Notes: generated from the letters alone by a model not told the origin. Numbered from the stretch's first letter, positions 1 to 5,850 are shown. The stretch: 7,038 nucleotides of DNA from Streptomyces sp. NRRL WC-3549 (GCF_000721935.1 NZ_KL585421.1:8250-15287), one strand, 5' to 3'. Translations and numbers: made by a program.

Positions 1-151
1 CCAGGGCCACGTCCGGCCGGTGCTGGAGGAGGGCGCTGAGCAGGTCGGGGCCGGTGTCGACCACGGCGGCCAGTTCGAAGCCGTGGTCCTCCAGCAGATG
101 GGTCAGTCCTTTCCTGAGGAGGTACTGGTCCTCGCCGAGGACAACACGCAC
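1..151 (-). CDS. Response regulator, NarL/LuxR-type, N-terminal part of receiver domain (partial)
   Basis: Only the first 50 codons are in the window; the gene runs off the left edge. The translation begins VRVVLGEDQYLLRKGLTHLL and continues to RPDVAL, which matches the start of a CheY-like receiver domain of the NarL/FixJ class. The acidic pair E7-D8 that binds the metal is visible. The phospho-acceptor aspartate normally follows RPDVAL by one or two residues and so lies just outside. I chose the GTG at 151 because GGAG sits 5 nt upstream and because the family usually begins with this sequence. The gene overlaps the 3' end of the histidine kinase gene by 49 nt in another frame, so the two are almost certainly co-transcribed and form a cognate pair. 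A C-terminal LuxR-type helix-turn-helix is expected from the family but cannot be seen. Confidence 0.9.
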   Translation of the reverse strand, partial: MRVVLGEDQYLLRKGLTHLLEDHGFELAAVVDTGPDLLSALLQHRPDVAL

Positions 152-1992
152 GGGAGCTCCATCGTCAAAGTGGTCGGGCCGCCGCGAGGCGAGGCCACGT
201 CGAGCAGACCGTCGAAAGCGGCCAGTCGCCGCTGAATACCACGGATCCCGCTGCCGAGGGCAGGATCGGCGCCGCCGCATCCGTCGTCGGTCACCGTGAT
301 CCGCAGTGCCCCCGCCCGGTGGCGGAGGTCGATCAGGACGCGCCGGGCGCCGGAGTGTTTCGCACTGTTGGTGAGTGCCTCGCTCACCGAGAAGTACGCA
401 CATGCGGCCACCGGCGCCTGTGCCCGGCCCTGGAGGTCGGCGGTCACCTCCACCGTCAGCGGGTGCGCGAGTGCCAGCGTGCGCACGGCGTCGACGAGCC
501 CTCGCTCGGCCAGGACCGGCGGATGCACGCCACGTACCAGACTGCGCAGCTCGCGGAGGGCGGCGGAGGAGTTCTCCCGCGCCTCCGCCGCCATCGCCCG
601 GAGCTCGGGCTGTTCACTGCCGAGGCGGTGCTCGATCGCGCGCAGACTCATGCCGATGGCGACCAGACGGGTCTGGGCTCCGTCGTGCAGATCGCGTTCG
701 ATCCTCAGCAGCTCCGCCGCCTGGACACCCGTGGCCTCCGCCCGCGTCGTGGTCAGCTGCTGCACACGCCGGGCGAGCACGGACCGTTCTGTGGGCGCCA
801 GTAACAGCGCGCACCACCGCGCCTGGGCCCGCAGCGTGTACGGCGTGCCCCAGAGGACGGCTCCCGCCGCGAGCGCGGCTGCCGTGACGCCGGCCGGGCC
901 GGGCCACCACAGCCCCATGGCGGGGACCGACGCCATCGGCGCGAGCAACAGGGCCGCCGCCACGACCGGATTCGTCAGGAGCCACAGGAGGTCGCGCCAC
1001 GTCGCCGGGTCGGTGAGGACCCACCGGCGAGTGGCCAGCCATGTCGGCAGCAGGGGGCCGGGGTGCAGCGTACGGCCGTACGCGTAATGCCCGTCGGCGC
1101 CCTGGACGGGTACCGCAGGCTGTTGCCGGTACGGCTCCGCGATGTCCGCCAGGCCCCCGTGGCGCAAGAGGTCCCGCCACAGGTTCACCAACTTCCGGCT
1201 CGCCAGAACCACCTGGGCGAGAACGGGCACGAGCCCGAAGACCAGGGAGAACACCGCAGCGATCAGCTGGAGCAGAGCGAGTACGAGCCCGCACACCGCG
1301 AGCGCGCACAGCAGGCACGCCGCTCCCACCGTCTGGACCCGCCGCCATACCCGCACCCACCAGCGGGTCCCGCCGCCTGCCACGGGCATGCCTCCACCGC
1401 CCAGGAGCAGCCTCGTCCAGTGACCGTGCAGCCGGATCGACGACGGCCCCACCGCGAGACCGGCCGACACCGAGGCCAGGGCGAGCACCGCCGCACCCGC
1501 CGAGCCGGGCCCGCGGTGCCACAGGGGCGCGGTGAGCCCGGCCAGACCGGCACCGATCAGAGCGGCGGGCAGCACGGCCACCGGGGCTCCGACCAACGGG
1601 TCAAGCAGCAGCCACAGCAGATCGCGTGCGGTCGCCGGATCCCGGGTGATCTTCCGGGCAGCGCGCTTGCGCCCGGCGGTACTGCCGGAGGCGTACAAGC
1701 GCCTGCCGTACCGGTACAGCCCGCCTTCCCTGGCACGGGCCTTTGAGGAATGGGGAACGTACGGTTCGGGGATCTCCACCTGCGACCAGGAGGCCGCCAG
1801 CCGGCGTCGCAGTCGGGGCAGCCGACGCAGCTGGAGCAGCGTCCGCACCGCACCGGACACCAGGGCCACGACCATAGGTACGACAAGCAGCACACCGGCC
1901 GCGCCGAGCACGGCCAGCGCCACCCCACGGGCGGGGGCGAGGCACAGAGCGCGCCGCCACGAAGTGCCCCGAGGCCGTGTTCCGTTGCTCAT
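103..1992 (-). CDS. Membrane-bound sensor histidine kinase (HisKA_3 type) with duplicated sensor module
   Basis: This 629-residue protein is the kinase of a two-component system. The N-terminal 400 residues are mostly membrane segments, roughly 22-50, 132-155, 164-182, 222-262 and 342-381. Two copies of a soluble-plus-membrane module are visible: DPATARDLLWLLLDPLV near residue 118 and DPATWRDLLWLLTNPVV near 328. Each is preceded by a YxYGRxL stretch (residues 93-99 and 303-309). They resemble the actinobacterial putative sensor domain (PF13796). The dimerisation and phospho-acceptor box IERDLHDGAQTRL gives His436. The HATPase part shows the N box EALTNSAKH (Asn542), the G1 box DDGCGG (569-574) and the G2 box GSGIRGIQRRL (580-590). 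The ATG at 1992 has GGGAGGTG closely upstream. Leu397 is encoded by the rare TTA codon at 804-802, so translation may depend on bldA tRNA. The gene overlaps the regulator gene at its 3' end. The signal sensed is unknown. Confidence 0.93.
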   Translation of the reverse strand: MSNGTRPRGTSWRRALCLAPARGVALAVLGAAGVLLVVPMVVALVSGAVRTLLQLRRLPRLRRRLAASWSQVEIPEPYVPHSSKARAREGGLYRYGRRLYASGSTAGRKRAARKITRDPATARDLLWLLLDPLVGAPVAVLPAALIGAGLAGLTAPLWHRGPGSAGAAVLALASVSAGLAVGPSSIRLHGHWTRLLLGGGGMPVAGGGTRWWVRVWRRVQTVGAACLLCALAVCGLVLALLQLIAAVFSLVFGLVPVLAQVVLASRKLVNLWRDLLRHGGLADIAEPYRQQPAVPVQGADGHYAYGRTLHPGPLLPTWLATRRWVLTDPATWRDLLWLLTNPVVAAALLLAPMASVPAMGLWWPGPAGVTAAALAAGAVLWGTPYTLRAQARWCALLLAPTERSVLARRVQQLTTTRAEATGVQAAELLRIERDLHDGAQTRLVAIGMSLRAIEHRLGSEQPELRAMAAEARENSSAALRELRSLVRGVHPPVLAERGLVDAVRTLALAHPLTVEVTADLQGRAQAPVAACAYFSVSEALTNSAKHSGARRVLIDLRHRAGALRITVTDDGCGGADPALGSGIRGIQRRLAAFDGLLDVASPRGGPTTLTMELPCVLSSARTSTSSGKD

Positions 1993-2050
1993 CGCACCTC
2001 CCGGCAGCTCGTGTGATCAACAGTCTGACATGCGCGCACGTCTGCGGGCA

Positions 2051-2068
2051 GGTGCAGTTTTCTGCACC
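2051..2068. promoter_or_regulatory. Perfect inverted repeat, candidate operator
   Basis: GGTGCAG (2051-2057) and CTGCACC (2062-2068) are perfect 7-bp arms around a TTTT centre. The repeat lies 58 bp upstream of the kinase start codon and 106 bp upstream of the membrane-protein start. That position suits an operator shared by divergent promoters, for example for the adjacent response regulator. It could instead be a transcript hairpin. No binding protein can be assigned from sequence. Confidence 0.45.
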
Positions 2069-2161
2069 CCGACTGTGCTTCCTACTGCATTCCGCGGGCC
2101 TCCGTCGGTGCGTAGCGTCATCGATGAACGCAACAGCAGGATCGGAAGCAGAGCAGCAAGG

Positions 2162-2169
2162 AAAGGAGG
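2162..2169 (+). promoter_or_regulatory. Strong ribosome binding site deciding the membrane-protein start
   Basis: AAAGGAGG matches the anti-Shine-Dalgarno sequence well and lies 5 nt upstream of the ATG at 2175. It rules in that start over the in-frame ATG at 2124, which has no purine-rich site before it. Confidence 0.75.
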
Positions 2170-2174
2170 CCGTC

Positions 2175-2882
2175 ATGAAGCCGGCACCGCAGGTTCAGGA
2201 AGGGCTGGAAGCGGAACCCGTCACGCCTCCGGGAGAAGACAAGCAGCCGGAACGTGCAGGGCGCAACCCCCGCACCGTCCTCATCGAGGCGGCGGCCCTG
2301 GACGTCGCACTGCCGCTCCTTCTCTTCTACGGCCTCCGCCTGATGGGTGTGAACCAGTGGCTCGCACTCGTACTCAGCAGCGCCCTTCCCCTGGTGCGGC
2401 TGGTCTACAGGGCGATCAAGGACCATCGGGTCGAGCGGCCCACCCTGTTCTCCCTGAGCATCATGCTCAGCGCCACGCTCGTGTCGCTGCTGACCGGAGA
2501 CCCCCGGCTCGTCCTGGCCAGGGAGAGCTATCTGACAGCCCTGGTCGGGCTCTGGATGCTCGGCACGCTGCTGGCCTCACGGCCGTTCATCTACCAGGCG
2601 ACCATGCCGCTGCTCCCCGAGGCCACCGCCGCTGCCTGGCGCAAGGACTGGGACGATGTGCCCGAGTTCCGGCGGGCCATGCGGGTACTGACCGTCGCCT
2701 GGGGACTGGCTTTCATGACCGACGCGGTGGCCCGTGTGGTCATGGCGTACACCCTGCCCGTCGACAGCGTTCCGCTCCTGGGCGCCGGCCTGCTCACGGT
2801 GCTGCTCATCGCGATCGTGCAGTTCAGCAAGGCGTACGCCAAGCGCCTTTCAGCCCGTCTCGGCCGGCCCGCCGAACAGTGA
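2175..2882 (+). CDS. VC0807-like integral membrane protein
   Basis: The product is a 235-residue membrane protein with a charged, proline-rich N-terminal tail (1-33) and about six hydrophobic segments, roughly 36-58, 61-78, 88-107, 119-136, 169-190 and 197-216. The overall pattern, including the ASRPFIYQATMPLL stretch at 134-147, resembles the poorly characterised VC0807 family of bacterial inner-membrane proteins. Molecular function is unknown, and the family assignment is from recall of similar streptomycete proteins. The ATG at 2175 is preceded by a strong ribosome site AAAGGAGG (2162-2169). An in-frame ATG at 2124 lacks one, so it was not chosen. The gene diverges from the kinase gene, and the two-component system may control it, though this is inference. 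A long hairpin follows the stop codon. Confidence 0.75.
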   Translation: MKPAPQVQEGLEAEPVTPPGEDKQPERAGRNPRTVLIEAAALDVALPLLLFYGLRLMGVNQWLALVLSSALPLVRLVYRAIKDHRVERPTLFSLSIMLSATLVSLLTGDPRLVLARESYLTALVGLWMLGTLLASRPFIYQATMPLLPEATAAAWRKDWDDVPEFRRAMRVLTVAWGLAFMTDAVARVVMAYTLPVDSVPLLGAGLLTVLLIAIVQFSKAYAKRLSARLGRPAEQ

Positions 2883-2898
2883 CCGCGGGCCCCGTACC

Positions 2899-2985
2899 CC
2901 CGTCCGGGCGTGCGAGAGGCACCGGCCCCTCGCTATGTATTTCGCGGTCCTGCAAGGGGGCCGCCGGCCTCCGGGCCCGGACGGG
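2899..2985. terminator. Long imperfect hairpin, candidate bidirectional terminator
   Basis: The outer arms CCCGTCCGGGC (2899-2909) and GCCCGGACGGG (2975-2985) are perfectly complementary over 11 bp. Inside them GAGGC (2916-2920) pairs with GCCTC (2967-2971). Further in, the CCGGCCCC-type and AGGGGGCC-type tracts pair with small mismatches, leaving a loop around 2934-2950. The element fills the gap between the convergent VC0807-like gene and the dehydratase gene. There is no U-tract, which is common for streptomycete terminators. Folding energy was not computed. Confidence 0.6.
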
Positions 2986-2989
2986 TCAC

Positions 2990-3424
2990 TCACTCCTGCG
3001 TCAGCGTCAGCAGGGCGCGCGCCGCCAGCTGGTAGCCGAGCGCACCCATGCCGACGACGATCCCTGAGGCCAGCGGTGCTATGACCGACTCGTGCCGGAA
3101 CTGCTCACGCGCCCAGACGTTCGAGAGGTGCACCTCTATCCACGGCCGGGGGTAGCTGGCCAGGGCGTCCCGCAGACTCCAGCCCGCGATCATCAGCGCA
3201 CCCGGGTTGACGATCGCGCCGACCGAGTCGTAGTTGTCCTGGATCGCGTGGATCAGTTCGCCCTCGGACTCACGCTGGACCGAGACCACGTCCCAGCCCC
3301 GCGCCCGCACCTCCCCGGCCACGGAGCGCTCGATGTCGGCCAGGGTCGCCTTCCCGTAGACCTCCGGTTCACGTCGTCCGAGGGTGCCCAGGTTGGGACC
3401 GTTGAGAAGCAGCAGTGTGCTCAT
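2990..3424 (-). CDS. Type II 3-dehydroquinate dehydratase-like protein with altered pocket
   Basis: At 144 residues this matches the usual size of type II (AroQ) dehydratases, which remove water from 3-dehydroquinate to give 3-dehydroshikimate and assemble as dodecamers. Family landmarks are NGPNLGTLGRREPEVYG (8-24), with the flexible-loop arginines 17-18 and catalytic Tyr23. The segment around Asn73 and the IEVHLSN block with Glu97, His99 and Ser101 are also present, as are Arg106 and Arg110. The catalytic Arg-Tyr-His set therefore looks intact. The segment after Asn73 is unusual: it reads NPGALMIAGWSLRDAL where family members usually have a THTS-type motif. The pocket histidine (His81 in the M. 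tuberculosis enzyme) becomes Ile79. The His in SNVHARE is also replaced, by Trp104. The start codon overlaps the cyclase stop as ATGA, so translation is probably coupled. It may act on a dehydroquinate analogue; that is inference. Confidence 0.85.
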   Translation of the reverse strand: MSTLLLLNGPNLGTLGRREPEVYGKATLADIERSVAGEVRARGWDVVSVQRESEGELIHAIQDNYDSVGAIVNPGALMIAGWSLRDALASYPRPWIEVHLSNVWAREQFRHESVIAPLASGIVVGMGALGYQLAARALLTLTQE

Positions 3425-4488
3425 GACGCACCTTTCATATCGGCGGCAGATGTGTGCTCGTCCAGAGGGGCGGTTCCCATGGCGGTGAGTGTCCGGGCGA
3501 CTGTGTGCTCCGGGACGTCGTGCACCAGCTCCGGCCCCCGTGGTCCGTCAAGGACGAACGACAGGCCGGCGGTGGCCTTCTTGTCCAGCCTCATCAGAGC
3601 GATCAGGTCGTCCGGGGCCGGCCCGGGCGGCAGCTCGGTGGGCAGCGAGTAACTCGCCACCACCGTGCGGTGTTCCGCGACCCGCGCCTCGTCGATACGG
3701 CCCAGGGCTCCGGCCAGCAGTCCGGCGAACACGGTGCCGATGGCGACACCCTCGCCGTGCCGGACGGCGTAGCCGGTCGCCCGTTCCAGGGCATGACCCA
3801 GCGTGTGACCGTAGTTGAGGATGTGCCGCATTCCGGAATCCCGCTCGTCGGCGGCGACGACGGATGCCTTCAGCGCGACGCTCGCGGCGATCTGCTCGTG
3901 CGTCGACAGGCCGCGCAGGTCACCCGCTCCGATGAAGTGGCACCTGGCGATCTCGCCGTAGCCGTTCAGCCACTCCCGGCGCGGCAGGGTTTCCAGGTAG
4001 TCGGTGTCGCACAGCACGGCCTTCGGCTGCCAGTACGCCCCGACAAGGTTCTTCCCCTGCGGGAGATTCACGGCGGTCTTCCCGCCGACGCTCGCGTCCA
4101 CCTGGGCCAGCAGCGATGTGGGCAGATGGATCACGGGGACACCACGGTGGTAGAGCGCCGCCGCCAGGCCGACCGAATCGGTGGTCGTACCGCCTCCGCA
4201 GGAGATCACCGCGTCCGTCCTGGTCAGGCCGAACTCGGCGAACCGGCGGCAGAGTTCCTCCACCGTCGCCAGGGTCTTGTCGTCCTCGCCGTCCCTGGCT
4301 TCCAGCACCAGCGCCGGCACACCCGGATCCGGAACCCAGGCCCGGGGCCGCGCGGACACGACCACGACCCGCGCCGCACCCAGCTCGGCCACCACCTCGG
4401 GCAGTGTGTGACGCACACCGGGGCCGATCCGAACGGAGTACGACCGTGCACCGAGAGGCACCTCGATCCGCCGGTATTCCTGGGGCAT
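3421..4488 (-). CDS. 3-Dehydroquinate synthase-like sugar phosphate cyclase
   Basis: This 355-residue protein belongs to the dehydroquinate synthase superfamily of NAD-dependent, metal-dependent cyclases that turn a seven-carbon sugar phosphate into a carbocycle. Visible motifs are the NAD-site GGGTTTD (98-104), HLPTSLLAQVDASVGGKTAVN (starting at 121; Asp131, Lys137), GKN (Asn147), Lys207, Arg221 and Asn225. The metal ligands Glu179, His228 (in NYGHTLGH) and His244 (RHGEGVAIG) are present, and DKK follows at 302-304. This set fits dehydroquinate or aminodehydroquinate formation better than valiolone or scyllo-inosose formation. One departure is GEIAR (178-182), where dehydroquinate synthases usually have AEVIK, so an active-site Lys is replaced by Arg182. 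I chose the ATG at 4488 because GAGGAG lies 7 nt upstream and the family sequence begins there; an ATG at 4539 in the same frame adds 17 unconserved residues. It is transcribed with the dehydratase gene. Confidence 0.88.
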   Translation of the reverse strand: MPQEYRRIEVPLGARSYSVRIGPGVRHTLPEVVAELGAARVVVVSARPRAWVPDPGVPALVLEARDGEDDKTLATVEELCRRFAEFGLTRTDAVISCGGGTTTDSVGLAAALYHRGVPVIHLPTSLLAQVDASVGGKTAVNLPQGKNLVGAYWQPKAVLCDTDYLETLPRREWLNGYGEIARCHFIGAGDLRGLSTHEQIAASVALKASVVAADERDSGMRHILNYGHTLGHALERATGYAVRHGEGVAIGTVFAGLLAGALGRIDEARVAEHRTVVASYSLPTELPPGPAPDDLIALMRLDKKATAGLSFVLDGPRGPELVHDVPEHTVARTLTAMGTAPLDEHTSAADMKGAS

Positions 4489-4713
4489 GTCCTCGCTCCT
4501 CGTAGTCCGTCCACACGCGGGCAGCCACGGCCGCAGCATGGACCGCGACCCCGCACCGGTGGCTCAGGTTCGCATGAATGCAGGGGGCCCGGTATATAAA
4601 TAGGGGTGAGAGATCGAACATAGGGGTGTCGTCGCAGACGGGGGAGAAATACGCTTCACAAAATCCTTCCCTGTGGTTGTCGGATGGCCACCGGCCTGGA
4701 ATCGGTGAAGGCG
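4489..4713. promoter_or_regulatory. Divergent promoter region between cyclase and phosphopantetheinyl transferase genes
   Basis: This 225-bp gap contains the only strongly AT-rich patch in the window, TATATAAATA at 4593-4602. Read rightward, TTCGCA (4569-4574) and TATATA (4593-4598) are 18 bp apart. Read leftward, TTCGAT (4618-4613) and TATACC (4596-4591) are 16 bp apart. A second rightward -10-like hexamer, TACGCT, lies at 4650-4655. Two direct repeats of ATAGGGGTG lie between these elements. All hexamer assignments are tentative. Confidence 0.5.
4600..4628 (+). promoter_or_regulatory. Direct repeat of ATAGGGGTG, candidate activator site
   Basis: ATAGGGGTG occurs at 4600-4608 and again at 4620-4628, exactly 20 bp apart, about two helical turns. 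The second copy falls near the -35 position of the possible promoter with TACGCT at 4650-4655, an arrangement common for activator sites. Related copies occur only in the other divergent promoter region of this block (6698-6725). The regulator is not identifiable here. Confidence 0.45.
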
Positions 4714-5439
4714 ATGATTGAGCAGTTGCTCGCGGCGGAAGTCGCTTCGCACGAAGTCTTCGAGGACCCCCCGGAGGTTACCCTTCTTGCCGAGGAGGAG
4801 GCACTGGTCCGCGATTCCGTGGAATCGCGGCGCCGGGAATTCACCACGGGACGCCATTGTGCCCGCACGGCCCTCGGGTCCCTGGGGTTCCCCTCGGACC
4901 GGCCCATCCTCTCGGGGAAAAGGGGGGAACCCCTCTGGCCCGGCGGGGTGCGGGGGAGTATCACCCACTGCCGCGGCTACCGGGCAGCGGCGGTTGCCCG
5001 GGCTGCCCAGGTCGCGTCGGTCGGAATCGATGCGGAGCCCGACCAGCCGCTACCGGACGGCGTCCTCGAGGCCGTGGCGCTCCCCGAGGAAGAGGTCAGG
5101 ACGGAGGAACTCCTCCTCGGCCACCCCGGTGTGCACTGGGACAGAATGCTTTTCAGCGCCAAGGAAAGTGTCTATAAGACTTGGTTTCCGCTCACCCACC
5201 GGCCGCTCGAGTTCGATGACGCTGTCATCGAGATAGACCCGGTGGGCGGAACGTTTTCCGCACGGATCCTTCCGCAAGGTGTCCGCGGTATTCATAATGC
5301 CCCCAGGGGATTCACCGGCCGCTGGACAGTCGGGAACGGTCTTGTGGTCACAGCAATCGCTGTGCCGGCCGTGGGGGGATCCCTTGACAGAAACCCTGAC
5401 CGAAACCTTGACAGCAGCCGAGGAGTAAATAGCGCATGA
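4714..5439 (+). CDS. 4'-Phosphopantetheinyl transferase, Sfp/EntD type
   Basis: The enzyme moves the phosphopantetheine arm of coenzyme A onto a conserved serine of carrier proteins, which activates polyketide or peptide synthases. In the 241-residue form the motifs are RRREFTTGRHCAR (39-51), SITHC (82-86), the magnesium-binding GIDAEP (104-109, with Asp106 and Glu108) and FSAKESVYK (147-155, with Lys150, Glu151 and Lys155). All expected catalytic residues are present. I prefer the ATG at 4714 because actinobacterial relatives begin with an MIE-like sequence and GGTGA lies 5 nt upstream. An in-frame ATG at 4684 would add 10 residues but has no good ribosome site. The last 20 residues are unconserved and come from a small tandem repeat. 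The stop overlaps the next start as ATGA. It probably serves an assembly line outside the window. Confidence 0.92.
   Translation: MIEQLLAAEVASHEVFEDPPEVTLLAEEEALVRDSVESRRREFTTGRHCARTALGSLGFPSDRPILSGKRGEPLWPGGVRGSITHCRGYRAAAVARAAQVASVGIDAEPDQPLPDGVLEAVALPEEEVRTEELLLGHPGVHWDRMLFSAKESVYKTWFPLTHRPLEFDDAVIEIDPVGGTFSARILPQGVRGIHNAPRGFTGRWTVGNGLVVTAIAVPAVGGSLDRNPDRNLDSSRGVNSA
5383..5418 (+). repeat. Three in-frame 12-bp tandem repeats at the 3' end of the transferase gene
   Basis: CTTGACAGAAAC (5383-5394), CCTGACCGAAAC (5395-5406) and CTTGACAGCAGC (5407-5418) are three consecutive imperfect copies. They encode LDRN, PDRN and LDSS in the transferase tail, beyond the last conserved residue of the catalytic fold. 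Confidence 0.8.
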
Positions 5440-5654
5440 GTATCGTCGAGCCCAATGTCATTCTCCGGGGTGGGCCTTCCACCTACCTGTCCGAAGAGCA
5501 GCGCATCTGCTATGTCGAGCAGCTGGACGAGAAGCTGAAGCTGCCCCGTGGCAACCGGTACGAGCACTTCGAGCCCACGGCGGAGAGCGAAGTGCACGAA
5601 GGTGTCCCCCTCCGCGTCTTCACCTGGACCGGGGCGACGAAGTTCGCGGAGTAG
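5436..5654 (+). CDS. Small DUF5988-like protein coupled to the phosphopantetheinyl transferase
   Basis: This is a 72-residue soluble protein with no signal peptide or membrane segment. Its sequence shows NVILRGGPSTY (7-17), LKLPRGNRYEHFEPT (34-48), and a C-terminal LRVFTWTGATKFAE (59-72). From memory this pattern (a GGP near the start, RGNxYEHF in the middle, and W(T)xxTxxAE at the end) matches small streptomycete proteins grouped as DUF5988. Their function is not known to me, and they are seen near biosynthetic clusters. The start codon overlaps the transferase stop (ATGA), and AGGAG lies 10 nt upstream inside the transferase gene, so translation is probably coupled. It could be an accessory factor for the transferase or the assembly line, but nothing in the sequence shows this. 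Confidence 0.75.
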   Translation: MSIVEPNVILRGGPSTYLSEEQRICYVEQLDEKLKLPRGNRYEHFEPTAESEVHEGVPLRVFTWTGATKFAE

Positions 5655-5661
5655 CGACTGC

Positions 5662-5702
5662 GGTGGGCCGGTGGCGGCGTCCTTCCCCGGGACCGGCCCA
5701 TC
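5662..5702 (+). terminator. Hairpin after the DUF5988-like gene
   Basis: TGGGCCGGT (5664-5672) and ACCGGCCCA (5692-5700) are perfectly complementary over 9 bp, extended by one G-U and one G-C pair to 5662-5702. The hairpin begins 8 nt after the stop codon and is the first of several in this gap. Confidence 0.55.
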
Positions 5703-5714
5703 ACACTGCCCCGA

Positions 5715-5759
5715 ACCGTGCCGCACACGGTGGCGCGTGCGAGACGTGCGGGGCACGGT
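5715..5759. terminator. Second stem-loop in the convergent gap
   Basis: ACCGTGCC (5715-5722) pairs with GGCACGGT (5752-5759), and GCAC (5723-5726) pairs with GTGC (5746-5749) across a two-base bulge. The loop is about 19 nt. It probably adds to termination, though its own contribution is unclear. Confidence 0.45.
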
Positions 5760-5770
5760 CCCCGATCGCC

Positions 5771-5808
5771 GTGCTTCCTCGCCGTCGGCCCCGACGGCGA
5801 GGAAGCAC
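5771..5808. terminator. Perfect 18-bp hairpin, bidirectional terminator
   Basis: GTGCTTCCTCGCCGTCGG (5771-5788) and CCGACGGCGAGGAAGCAC (5791-5808) are perfectly complementary with only CC between them; the innermost pairs must open to form a loop. It lies midway between the convergent DUF5988-like and thioesterase genes. It is the strongest terminator candidate in the window for both strands, again without a U-tract. Confidence 0.8.
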
Positions 5809-5821
5809 CCGTACGCGCCCG

Positions 5822-5850
5822 GGGCGTGGCTACGCCCGTCCCGGCCGGGA
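5822..5850 (-). terminator. Small inverted repeats just after the thioesterase stop
   Basis: GGGCGT (5822-5827) and ACGCCC (5832-5837) form a 6-bp stem with a 4-nt loop. The adjoining TCCCGGCCGGGA (5839-5850) is a 12-bp palindrome. Both lie immediately downstream of the thioesterase gene on the minus strand. They may assist termination. Confidence 0.35.

Larger units (their letters stand above)
1993..2174. promoter_or_regulatory. Divergent intergenic region between kinase and membrane-protein genes
   Basis: This 182-bp gap must carry promoters for both the kinase gene (leftward) and the VC0807-like gene (rightward). It contains the inverted repeat at 2051-2068. A weak rightward -10-like TAGCGT at 2113-2118 with TTCCGC 17 bp upstream is possible but is a poor match. 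No convincing leftward promoter hexamers were found. Confidence 0.5.

Noticed and set aside
1977..2174. Longer form of the VC0807-like protein starting at 1977 or 2124
   Set aside because: Neither start has a ribosome site, the extension reads through the divergent promoter region, and AAAGGAGG is placed for 2175.
1532..3067. Plus-strand open frame of about 510 codons across the kinase start and the membrane gene
   Set aside because: It crosses a divergent promoter region and two real genes in other frames and has a low-complexity Arg/Ala/Pro composition.
2990..4488. Ordinary primary aroB-aroQ operon
   Set aside because: Not excluded, but altered pocket motifs and neighbouring transferase and thioesterase genes favour a specialised role.
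4489..4539. Upstream ATG at 4539 as the cyclase start
   Set aside because: It adds 17 residues without family similarity, and GAGGAG is correctly placed for the ATG at 4488.
3454..4599. Long plus-strand open frame opposite the cyclase gene
   Set aside because: It is rich in Arg, Gly and Pro with no recognisable domain, as expected for antisense reading of a high-GC gene, and the minus strand encodes a clear enzyme family.
5384..5413. Two TTGACA hexamers as -35 elements for a separate DUF5988 promoter
   Set aside because: They are part of the coding tandem repeat, and no suitable -10 lies 16-18 bp downstream; the best candidate would start transcription inside the start codon.
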